Shown: in pieces, positions 35,110 through 42,631 of the stretch
Numbering within the stretch: position 1 is the stretch's first letter
Layout: every line of letters starts with the position of its first letter
NCBI RefSeq assembly: GCF_900129275.1
Contig: NZ_FQUX01000011.1
Location: 91,374 to 155,373, forward strand
Length of the DNA stretch: 64,000 bases
Source: Arenibacter palladensis
GTDB lineage: Bacteria > Bacteroidota > Bacteroidia > Flavobacteriales > Flavobacteriaceae
Direction of reading: 5' to 3'
Translations under genes and position numbers: made by a program
Notes under the pieces: model-generated
What the model was told of the DNA's origin: nothing
The model's database searches: none
The model's input: the letters and a program-made list of their open reading frames with translations, nothing else

Positions 35110-36213
35110 TTACTGATATTGTAATTTGGGTTTTTTGCCCAGTTCCTTTAGATGTTTGAAGTGCGAAATTATAGCTTTTCTTGTAGTTTTATATTCGTTG
35201 TATGGTAAATTAAACTCTTTTGCGGTCTCTTTAACAATTTTGGCAATTTTTGTGTAATGAATATGACTGATGTTTGGGAAAATATGATGTTCCACCTGAT
35301 GGTTTAAACCTCCTGTAAACCAATTCACTATACGGTTTTTAGTGCCAAAGTTTACAGTGGTGAACAATTGGTGAATGGCCCAAGTATTTTTCATGGTACC
35401 GTCCTTTTCAGGTAAGGGAGTTTCCGCTTCGTCCACAACATGTGCCAATTGAAAAACTACGCTAAGGATTACCCCGGCAACATAATGCATTATAAAAAAT
35501 CCTAAAAGAATTTTCCACCATGCAATATCTAGAAATACCATGGGCAACACGATCCAGATAGTTAGATATATAAGCTTGGTTACTACCAGCATACTCCAGT
35601 TCATAAACGGATTTGGGAACTTGCCATAGGCCAATTTTCTTTTGGTATAGCGGTACATCTGCTGAAAATCCGTGGTTATGGCCCAGTTGAATGTAAGAAG
35701 GCCATAAAGGAATATAGAGTAAAAATGTTGAAATCTATGGAATCTGTGCCACTTGGCATGCTTCGAAAACCTCAGGATCCTTCCTGCTTCCAAATCTTCA
35801 TCGTGTTCATGGATATTGGTGTAGGTATGGTGCAGTACATTGTGTTGCACCTGCCAGTTGTACACGTTGCCGGCCAAGATGTAGATACTGCCGCCCATGA
35901 GTTTGTTTACCCATTTTTTGTTGGAATAGGAACCATGGTTACCGTCATGCATTACATTCATGCCAACTCCGGCCATACCAACGCCCATGGTAATGGTGAG
36001 CAATAAATTGGCCCAATTTGGAAGTCCTAGGGTTAGTATTAGAAAATAGGGAGCCAAAAATAAGGCAAACATTACTGCGGTTTTTAAGTGCAATTTCCAG
36101 TTCCCTGTCTTTTTAAGGTCGTTTTCCTTGAAATAATCATTAACGCGCTTATTTAGGGTTTTGAAGAATTGGGCAGAGTCTTTTCGTGAAAATCTTATGG
36201 GATTGTTGTCCAT
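35110..36213 (-). CDS. Membrane fatty-acid (acyl-CoA) desaturase
   Basis: A 367-residue membrane di-iron desaturase. The three histidine boxes are complete: HDGNHGS, HNVLHHTYTNIHEHD and, late, NHQVEHHIFP. Four or more membrane segments lie between them (FALFLAPYFLILTLGLPNWANLLLTI, the GLLTFNWA region, and the LIYLTIWIVLPMVFLDIAWWKILLGFF region). The QVEHH form of the last box with no cytochrome b5 domain suggests a linoleoyl-CoA desaturase-like enzyme that introduces a double bond into membrane acyl chains, useful for cold adaptation. Regiospecificity is not readable. First gene of a pair with the aminotransferase. Confidence 0.9.
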   Translation of the reverse strand: MDNNPIRFSRKDSAQFFKTLNKRVNDYFKENDLKKTGNWKLHLKTAVMFALFLAPYFLILTLGLPNWANLLLTITMGVGMAGVGMNVMHDGNHGSYSNKKWVNKLMGGSIYILAGNVYNWQVQHNVLHHTYTNIHEHDEDLEAGRILRFSKHAKWHRFHRFQHFYSIFLYGLLTFNWAITTDFQQMYRYTKRKLAYGKFPNPFMNWSMLVVTKLIYLTIWIVLPMVFLDIAWWKILLGFFIMHYVAGVILSVVFQLAHVVDEAETPLPEKDGTMKNTWAIHQLFTTVNFGTKNRIVNWFTGGLNHQVEHHIFPNISHIHYTKIAKIVKETAKEFNLPYNEYKTTRKAIISHFKHLKELGKKPKLQYQ

Positions 36214-36301
36214 GATTTAATTTTTTGTAAATATACGGCAATTAGAGCCCAAATTAAGTATAACTGTTTTGTTAAAACTTAGGCCATGCCTGTTAAAGTA
36301 C

Positions 36302-36309
36302 TATTTTTG
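36302..36309 (+). promoter_or_regulatory. Predicted -7 box for rsmG
   Basis: TATTTTTG, 20 bases before the rsmG ATG. Confidence 0.55.
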
Positions 36310-36329
36310 CAAAAATTTAACGAAACAAA

Positions 36330-36965
36330 ATGGACTATACAATCATTTACAAATATTTTCCAGATTTAACGGATTTGCAGAAACAGCAAATAGAAAAACT
36401 GCAACATTTGTACCAAGATTGGAACTTAAAGATAAATGTGGTCTCCAGGAAAGATATAGATGAGCTTTATATGCGACATGTATTGCATTCATTGGCGATA
36501 GCAAAATTTCAAAAATTTAATCCCGGGGCGGAAGTATTGGATGTAGGAACCGGAGGAGGTTTTCCTGGGATTCCCTTGGCCATTTTATTTCCCGAGACCC
36601 ATTTTACCCTAGTCGATGCTATAGGGAAAAAGATCAAAGTGGTTCAGGAAGTGGTGTCGGGATTGGAAATTGAAAATGTCACTGCAGTCAATTCGAGAGT
36701 GGAAGAAATTAAGGGACAATTCGATTTTATAGTTAGTAGGGCAGTAGCGGCTATGCCAACCTTTACACATTGGGTGAAGGGCAAAATAAAAAAGAAATCC
36801 GAACACGAACGCAAGAATGGAATCCTTTATTTAAAAGGGGGAGATCTTGAAGAAGAATTAAAGGAATACCGTACCGTTGAAATCTATGATCTTTCGGCAA
36901 TATTTGAAGAGGAATTCTTTGAAACCAAAAAGTTGGTATACTTACCTGTAAAATATAAGGGCTAG
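36330..36965 (+). CDS. rsmG: 16S rRNA (guanine527-N7) methyltransferase
   Basis: A 211-residue RsmG (GidB). It methylates N7 of G527 in the 530 loop of 16S rRNA; loss gives low-level streptomycin resistance in other bacteria. Motifs: LYQDWNLKINVVSRKDIDELYMRHVLHSLAI, the SAM-binding VLDVGTGGGFPGIPLAI, FTLVDAIGKKIKVVQEV and FDFIVSRAVAAMPTFTHWV. Length is normal. It is monocistronic and divergent from the desaturase gene. Confidence 0.95.
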   Translation: MDYTIIYKYFPDLTDLQKQQIEKLQHLYQDWNLKINVVSRKDIDELYMRHVLHSLAIAKFQKFNPGAEVLDVGTGGGFPGIPLAILFPETHFTLVDAIGKKIKVVQEVVSGLEIENVTAVNSRVEEIKGQFDFIVSRAVAAMPTFTHWVKGKIKKKSEHERKNGILYLKGGDLEEELKEYRTVEIYDLSAIFEEEFFETKKLVYLPVKYKG

Positions 36966-37326
36966 TACTAAAGACTTAACATGTGGTAATAGGACTCTCT
37001 ACAAGTTTTGGCATAGGCCTTTATGTAATTGGGGATATTCCTAAATGAAAATCTTTTCACTTTACTCTGGTTTTTGTTTTCTATGCTTTCTTTCATGGTC
37101 ATTCGCTTTAATGTTAACTTTAAATTCACTGTAAATTTACAATAACTTAACGTTAAATTTACATTATAATTGTGTGAAAGATGGTTTAATTTATGTTAAA
37201 TGTGTGCTTTGGCATAGGTTTATTCGGAAATAGATGGCTTTAGACTGCCCAAATTAAGGGTTTTAAGGAGCAAACTCTGGATGTGTAGTTGCCTGTAAAG
37301 GAGGGGTAGAATAATATAATAGGCAA
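36966..37326. other. AT-rich intergenic region rsmG/pruA with palindromes
   Basis: It contains GTAAATTTAC and TTAACGTTAA palindromes in a cluster at about 37130-37170, with a repeated TAAATTTACA unit. An 11-base direct repeat TTTGGCATAGG recurs at about 37007-37017 and 37208-37218. A hydrophobic 29-codon frame at 37045-37134 is present but unsupported. No gene is called. Confidence 0.45.
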
Positions 37327-37357
37327 GGCCCGTATCTGCATGAAGCAAATACGGGCC
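37327..37357 (-). terminator. pruA terminator
   Basis: Stem GGCCCGTAT / ATACGGGCC with a 13-base loop, just past the pruA stop. Confidence 0.75.
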
Positions 37358-37379
37358 CTGTTTATTTATATTGCTTCCC

Positions 37380-39008
37380 TTATCCTAGGAATGGATACCT
37401 ATAATCTACTGGAGTAACAAAAGTTTCCTTAATAAGCCTTGGGGAGACCCAACGCAAAAGGTTTTGTGCGGAACCAGCCTTGTCATTGGTGCCGGAAGCC
37501 CTTGCTCCACCAAAAGGTTGTTGGCCTACAACGGCACCTGTAGGTTTGTCGTTAATATAGAAGTTGCCGGCACAGTTCTGCAATGCTTTGGTTGCTTCGG
37601 CAATAGAATAACGATCTCCTGAGAGTACGGCACCGGTAAGTGCGTATTCGGAGGTGCTATCGACCAATGTAAGCGTTTTGGACCAGTCCTTATCCTCATA
37701 CACGTAAATGGTGACCACAGGTCCGAAAAGTTCAGTTTCCATGGTGGTATATTTTGGGTCGGTGGTTACGATCACGGTAGGCTCTATGAAATAGCCCTTG
37801 GATTTGTCATAATTTCCACCCACATAAATTTCGGCATTCTTATCCTTTTTGGCCTGGTCAATGTACTTGGCCAATTTGTCAAAAGAAGCTTCATGGATAA
37901 CGGCCGTAATAAAGTTGCCCATATCTTCGGGAGAACCAGGTTTATTGAACGATTCCACATCGGCCTTTACATATTCCAATATTTCCTTGGATGTGGATTT
38001 TGGAAGATAAACCCTGGAGGCGGCACTACATTTCTGACCTTGGAATTCGAAAGCTCCCCTCACAATGGCAGTTGCGACCTGTTTTGTGTTGGCAGTAGGG
38101 TGTGCAATTATAAAATCCTTGCCCCCAGTTTCGCCTACAATCCTAGGGTAAGTTTTGTATTTGTGGATATTGTTTCCAATCTGTTTCCACAATTCCTTAA
38201 ATACATGGGTGGATCCAGTGTAGTGGATTCCGGCGAAATCCGGACTGTCCAAAGCTACTTTTGTAATCATTACAGGATCTCCATAAACCACATTTATAAC
38301 GCCATCGGGTAGTCCGGCTTCCTTAAAGATATCCACGATTACCTTGGCGGAAAACACCTGACTATCACTGGGTTTCCACAATACCACATTTCCCATCATT
38401 GCCGCACTTGCTGGAAGGTTTCCGGCAATTGCAGTAAAATTAAATGGGGTTATGGCGTAGATGAAACCTTCCAAAGGTCGGTATTCCACCCTGTTCCATA
38501 TGCCTTCGGCAGAATCTGGTTGTTCCTCGTAGATCTGCGACATATACTCAACATTGAAACGAAGGAAATCTATAAGTTCACAGGCAGAATCAATCTCGGC
38601 CTGATGTATATTTTTTGATTGCGCAATCATGGTTGCGGCATTGATCTTTGCCCTATATGGTCCTGCAATCAACTCAGCGGCCTTTAGGAAAATTGCAGCG
38701 CGTTGCTCCCATTCCAAATCTGCCCATTGTTTCCTAGCTTCTAAAGCGTTGGAAATGGCATTGGACACATCTTCCTTGTTGGCAGTATGGTATTGTCCAA
38801 CGACATGTTGATGGTCGTGGGGTGGGGAAATTGTTCTGGTGTTTCCGGTTTTTACATCCTTTCCTCCAATGTACATAGCAATGTCTGCGTTACCATTGAA
38901 ATAGGTGTTATATTGTTTTAATACTTCTTCCCGTTCTGGTGTGCCGGGGGCATAACTTTTTATTGGTTCGTTATATGCCGTGGGGACTTGAAAAAATCCT
39001 TTGCCCAT
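37380..39008 (-). CDS. pruA: 1-pyrroline-5-carboxylate dehydrogenase
   Basis: About 542 residues of the aldehyde dehydrogenase superfamily. It oxidises glutamate semialdehyde (from proline via P5C) to glutamate with NAD. The glycine-rich cofactor loop and catalytic region are seen as GIHYTGSTHVFKELW, the glutamate in GETGGKDFIIAH and the nucleophile Cys in FEFQGQKCSAASRVYLP. YEEQPDSAEGIWNRVEYRPLEGFIYAITPFNFTAI fits the PruA branch. It is a stand-alone enzyme without the proline dehydrogenase domain found in PutA. The ATG at 39008 lies after the -7 box, whereas the upstream in-frame start at 39035 lies too close to it. Confidence 0.95.
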   Translation of the reverse strand: MGKGFFQVPTAYNEPIKSYAPGTPEREEVLKQYNTYFNGNADIAMYIGGKDVKTGNTRTISPPHDHQHVVGQYHTANKEDVSNAISNALEARKQWADLEWEQRAAIFLKAAELIAGPYRAKINAATMIAQSKNIHQAEIDSACELIDFLRFNVEYMSQIYEEQPDSAEGIWNRVEYRPLEGFIYAITPFNFTAIAGNLPASAAMMGNVVLWKPSDSQVFSAKVIVDIFKEAGLPDGVINVVYGDPVMITKVALDSPDFAGIHYTGSTHVFKELWKQIGNNIHKYKTYPRIVGETGGKDFIIAHPTANTKQVATAIVRGAFEFQGQKCSAASRVYLPKSTSKEILEYVKADVESFNKPGSPEDMGNFITAVIHEASFDKLAKYIDQAKKDKNAEIYVGGNYDKSKGYFIEPTVIVTTDPKYTTMETELFGPVVTIYVYEDKDWSKTLTLVDSTSEYALTGAVLSGDRYSIAEATKALQNCAGNFYINDKPTGAVVGQQPFGGARASGTNDKAGSAQNLLRWVSPRLIKETFVTPVDYRYPFLG

Positions 39009-39037
39009 GATATTATTTTTTAAGTTCAAATTCACGC

Positions 39038-39045
39038 CAAAGGTA
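39038..39045 (-). promoter_or_regulatory. Predicted -7 box for pruA
   Basis: Reads TACCTTTG on the minus strand, 30 bases before the chosen ATG. Confidence 0.6.
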
Positions 39046-39207
39046 CTAAATGCATCGGCGAAAATAAAACTAAGTGGGGTGTGAAATTTGGGATATGGAG
39101 AAAGAATGGCAATAAAGGGAATTACTGTAATTGTTGTTGTTACAGTGCAAGGTGTTTTCCATGAAATAACCCATGGAAGTATTCAGTAAAAAAGTAAGGT
39201 TTAAACT

Positions 39208-39594
39208 TTAGTTCAAGGCAAATGGGGCACTAAACTTAAAAGTAGGAATGTAGACCCTGAATTTTTCGGAATTATTTATACCTACCATATTGTAATGGCC
39301 CTTCATGGCTCCAATGGTGGAGGCCAATAAACATCCGGAACTGTAAGTGTGGGATTCTCCAGGTTTGATAACCGGCTTTTTGCCGATAACGCCTTCCCCG
39401 TCCAAAACTTCCAATTCGTTCAAGGAATCATATATCTGCCAATGACGTGATGTCAATTGTACCGAATCCTTGCTTTGGTTTTCTATGGTTATGGTATAAC
39501 CGAAAGCAAAATGCATTTTGTAGTTCTTGAAGAAAGTTCCTTCAAAACTAGTGTTTACCGAAATTTTAATGCCTTTTGTTACCTGTGTTATCAT
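39208..39594 (-). CDS. apaG: ApaG domain protein
   Basis: A 128-residue protein, the standard length for ApaG, an immunoglobulin-like beta-sandwich of fibronectin-III type. Recognised by GIKISVNTSFEGTFFKNYKMHFAFGYTITIENQSKDSVQLTSRHWQIYDS, the GEGVIGKKPVIKPGESHTYSSGCLL core and MKGHYNMVG near the end. In enterobacteria ApaG is linked to cobalt/magnesium handling and to ApaH; its molecular role is not settled. Monocistronic, with a -7 box about 140 bp upstream. Confidence 0.93.
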   Translation of the reverse strand: MITQVTKGIKISVNTSFEGTFFKNYKMHFAFGYTITIENQSKDSVQLTSRHWQIYDSLNELEVLDGEGVIGKKPVIKPGESHTYSSGCLLASTIGAMKGHYNMVGINNSEKFRVYIPTFKFSAPFALN

Positions 39595-39734
39595 AAGATC
39601 GGATTCTAAATATGTAAATAAACTTCCCGTTGTATGTACTAAAGCTCATAAAGCCATCAATACAGTATTTTCAGATACCTAATTTACCTGCGGTTATAAA
39701 TCTACTTTGCCCAAAGGAATTCCACATTGTTCTA

Positions 39735-39742
39735 CAAAGATA
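39735..39742 (-). promoter_or_regulatory. Predicted -7 box for apaG
   Basis: Reads TATCTTTG on the minus strand; implies an untranslated leader of about 130 bases. Confidence 0.5.
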
Positions 39743-39996
39743 ATGAGCAAATGTTACAAATTATCTTAAAATTATAATTCTTTTAAAGTGAAATTCGTGC
39801 CTCTAAAAAGCAATTAATCAGCAAGATAAAGAACAACTTCAAATTATAAAAGTTAATGTGGATTTAATCGGTGTAATTAATATTATTTCTGATGTAAATC
39901 AATACAATCGTCCAATGCACCGTGGTCCAGTCGGCATAGTTGAAGTTAAGGCTGGTCCACAACCTATTTTATATCCGTCTGTTTTAAGGTCCCGGA

Positions 39997-40004
39997 TACT
40001 TTTG
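39997..40004 (+). promoter_or_regulatory. Predicted -7 box for the PBP1A gene
   Basis: TACTTTTG, about 140 bases before the chosen ATG; no clear -33 TTG. Confidence 0.45.
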
Positions 40005-40143
40005 TAAGTAATGGTTCCCTGGAATAATATGGTTTGGTATCCCGCTCAAACTTATTTAAGATGAAAAAGGTAGCAGTTAATGAATATTAAATTATTTTTA
40101 TTTGCAATCGAATTTTAATTGTGGAAATTTGTTAAAAGGTATT

Positions 40144-42549
40144 ATGATGTTTGAAGGTGTAAAAAAGGTTTTGGCACAAACGTGGTCAAGGTTTCGTGGA
40201 TTATTCGCCTATGTTAGGCAACATCCCTTTAAGTCATTATTGTTTGCGGCTATTGCCGGATTTTGTAGTCTAATTTTACTATTTCTGGTTATTTACCTTG
40301 GTGCTTTTGGGAAATTACCTTCCAAGGCCTACTTAAAAAGCCTAAAAAACCCTGTTACCTCTACCATCTATGCCTCCAATAAAGAGCCTATTGGGTACTA
40401 TTATCTTCAAAACAGATCAAATGCCGATAGTTTCCAAATAAAATCCGACCTGATCCAGGCACTAGTGGCTACGGAAGATTCAAGGTTCTATGAACATAGG
40501 GGGATAGACTACAAAAGTTATGCACGGGTATTGATAAAATCCATCATTTTGCAGCAGAATGCTGGGGGTGGTAGTACCATCACCCAACAGGTGGCCAAAA
40601 ATTTGTTCGGAAGGGAGAAACAGTTTTTTCTTTCTACACCGATCAATAAAATTAGGGAGATATTCATAGCTAGAAGGCTGGAAAGTATTTACGATAAGGA
40701 GGATATAATATTGCTCTACTTCAATACCGTTTCCTTTGGCGAAAATATCTACGGTATTGAAAAGGCGGCGTTTCGTTTTTTTAATAAGGCGCCAGAGGAA
40801 TTAACCTTGCCCGAAAGCGCTACCTTGGTTGGGCTACTAAAGGCCCCGTCCTATTACAATCCAAGAAATTTTCCGGAAAGGGCCGAACAGAGACGGAATG
40901 TGGTACTGTCTCAAATGCTTAAATACGATTATATTACCCCCGAAACTTTTGAGGAGGCCCAGACTCCCTTAAAATTGGATTATCAGACTCCAAAGAAAGT
41001 GTCTTCTTTTTCTGCTTACTTCAAGGATTATGTAGCAACGGAGTTTGCTATTTGGGCTGAGGACAACCCAGCACCAGACGGTCATATCTACGATTTGGAA
41101 GCGGACGGTTTAAACATTTATACCACCTTAAATACCAACATACAGAAATATGCGGAAGCCGCCCTGCATAGACAGGCGGACAATCTACAGAAACTTATGG
41201 ATACCTACTGGGCGGCAGCGACCACAGAGGGCGGTAAGGAAGTGCTTCTTCAAAAATTGGTAGATCAAAATAGGGAAGTACAGCAAATGCGGCAAAGCGG
41301 TAGGACCGAGGCAGAAATTGCCGCCTTTGTCAAGGAAAAGCGTAAAAGAAGATATTGGGTAATTGGCAAGGGGTATGAAGAGCAAATGCAGTCTTTGGAG
41401 GATTCTATTGCAAAAAGTATCAATAGGTTGCATGCTGGGGTTATAGCTGTAAGCAGTGTCTCTGGCAGGATAATGGGCTATGTAGGTGGCATCGATTACG
41501 GGTTTAGTCAAATAGACAATGTTGTTACGCCCAGACAGGTCGGCTCTACTTTTAAGCCTATTACCTATTTGGCAGCTTTGCAGGCAGGGGAGGACCCCTG
41601 TAACTATTATGACAATAATCTTGTAACATATTCCAAATACGAGGATTGGAGACCGCGAAATTCCAATAATAAGTATGGGGGCAGTTATGCCATGCATGGT
41701 GCCTTGGCAAACTCCATAAATACGGTTTCGGTAACCCTGCAATTGAAGACCGGTACGGAGAGGGTCTTGGACCAGGCAAAGAAAATGGGTATAGAATCGG
41801 AACTTCCTAATGTGCCATCCATTGTATTGGGTACGGCCGATATCAGTTTGTTGGAAATGGTAACAGCATACGCCAGTATTTCCAATGGCGGAAGCAAAAT
41901 AACACCTTATGCCATTGATCGCATAGAAGATGAACAGGGCAATGTTTTGTTCGAAGCAAAACCGCGGTACGAAGGAAGGGTGGCGAGCACCGAAAATATT
42001 AAGGCCTTGCAGAAAATGATGGAAAGTGTTATTAGGGATGGCACTGGGTCGCGCTTATTGGGTTATGAGATTCCCTATAATATTATAGGCAAGACGGGAA
42101 CTACTCAAAATAATGGCGATGGCTGGTTTATTGGTTGTTCCCCAGAGCTGGTAGTTGGTTCCTGGGTGGGCACCTTTGACAAACGGGTACAATTTGCGTC
42201 CACTAGTATGGGTTCTGGTGCCAATACTGCCCTGCCAATTGTAGCCTCCGTATTTAAAAATTTGAGTTATTGGAAAAGACCTTTGCTTACCAATTTTGAG
42301 TACGATTTTGATTATTTCCCCTGTAGGCCTTTCGTAGAGTCTAATGCGACAGAGGCTTATGAGTTGGCTCAAACCGATTCTACCTATTTACAGGAATTGC
42401 GAATTAAGGATACCCTAGCCATATTAAAGGATAAACCCATAGAAATAGATAGTGTTCAAGGTATTTTTCCAGGCCAGATGCCGCTGGATTCTATTGCTAA
42501 GGATAGCCTTACCATCGACATCGATATATCCAATACAAATATTGATTAG
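40144..42549 (+). CDS. Class A penicillin-binding protein (PBP1A-like)
   Basis: About 801 residues, bifunctional peptidoglycan synthase in the inner membrane. A single N-terminal membrane anchor (LLFAAIAGFCSLILLFLVIYLGAFG) precedes the glycosyltransferase 51 domain with ATEDSRFYEHRGIDYKSYARV, GGGSTITQQVAKNLFGRE and the NTVSFGENIYGIEKAA segment. The transpeptidase domain has the SxxK serine in VGSTFKPITYLA, the SIN motif in LANSINTVSVTLQ and the KTG triad in IGKTGTTQNNGDGWF. A long charged insert (residues ~350-420) lies between the catalytic domains. The MMFEGVKK start is chosen because an upstream in-frame ATG at 40102 adds no domain. Confidence 0.93.
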   Translation: MMFEGVKKVLAQTWSRFRGLFAYVRQHPFKSLLFAAIAGFCSLILLFLVIYLGAFGKLPSKAYLKSLKNPVTSTIYASNKEPIGYYYLQNRSNADSFQIKSDLIQALVATEDSRFYEHRGIDYKSYARVLIKSIILQQNAGGGSTITQQVAKNLFGREKQFFLSTPINKIREIFIARRLESIYDKEDIILLYFNTVSFGENIYGIEKAAFRFFNKAPEELTLPESATLVGLLKAPSYYNPRNFPERAEQRRNVVLSQMLKYDYITPETFEEAQTPLKLDYQTPKKVSSFSAYFKDYVATEFAIWAEDNPAPDGHIYDLEADGLNIYTTLNTNIQKYAEAALHRQADNLQKLMDTYWAAATTEGGKEVLLQKLVDQNREVQQMRQSGRTEAEIAAFVKEKRKRRYWVIGKGYEEQMQSLEDSIAKSINRLHAGVIAVSSVSGRIMGYVGGIDYGFSQIDNVVTPRQVGSTFKPITYLAALQAGEDPCNYYDNNLVTYSKYEDWRPRNSNNKYGGSYAMHGALANSINTVSVTLQLKTGTERVLDQAKKMGIESELPNVPSIVLGTADISLLEMVTAYASISNGGSKITPYAIDRIEDEQGNVLFEAKPRYEGRVASTENIKALQKMMESVIRDGTGSRLLGYEIPYNIIGKTGTTQNNGDGWFIGCSPELVVGSWVGTFDKRVQFASTSMGSGANTALPIVASVFKNLSYWKRPLLTNFEYDFDYFPCRPFVESNATEAYELAQTDSTYLQELRIKDTLAILKDKPIEIDSVQGIFPGQMPLDSIAKDSLTIDIDISNTNID

Positions 42550-42631
42550 AGATGTGGCTTCTATATTTATATTGGATTTGTTCTTGGCAATCTAAATAAG
42601 AATTTTTTATTAATTATAATACCTAACTAAA

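Larger units (their letters stand above)
39595..40143. other. Divergent intergenic region apaG/PBP1A
   Basis: It holds the two promoter boxes listed separately (39735-39742 minus, 39997-40004 plus). Between them the DNA is AT-rich, with no credible gene or strong hairpin. Confidence 0.5.

Noticed and set aside
37045..37134. 29-codon hydrophobic frame between rsmG and pruA
   Set aside because: Looks like a signal peptide by chance in T-rich DNA; no promoter box and no terminator.
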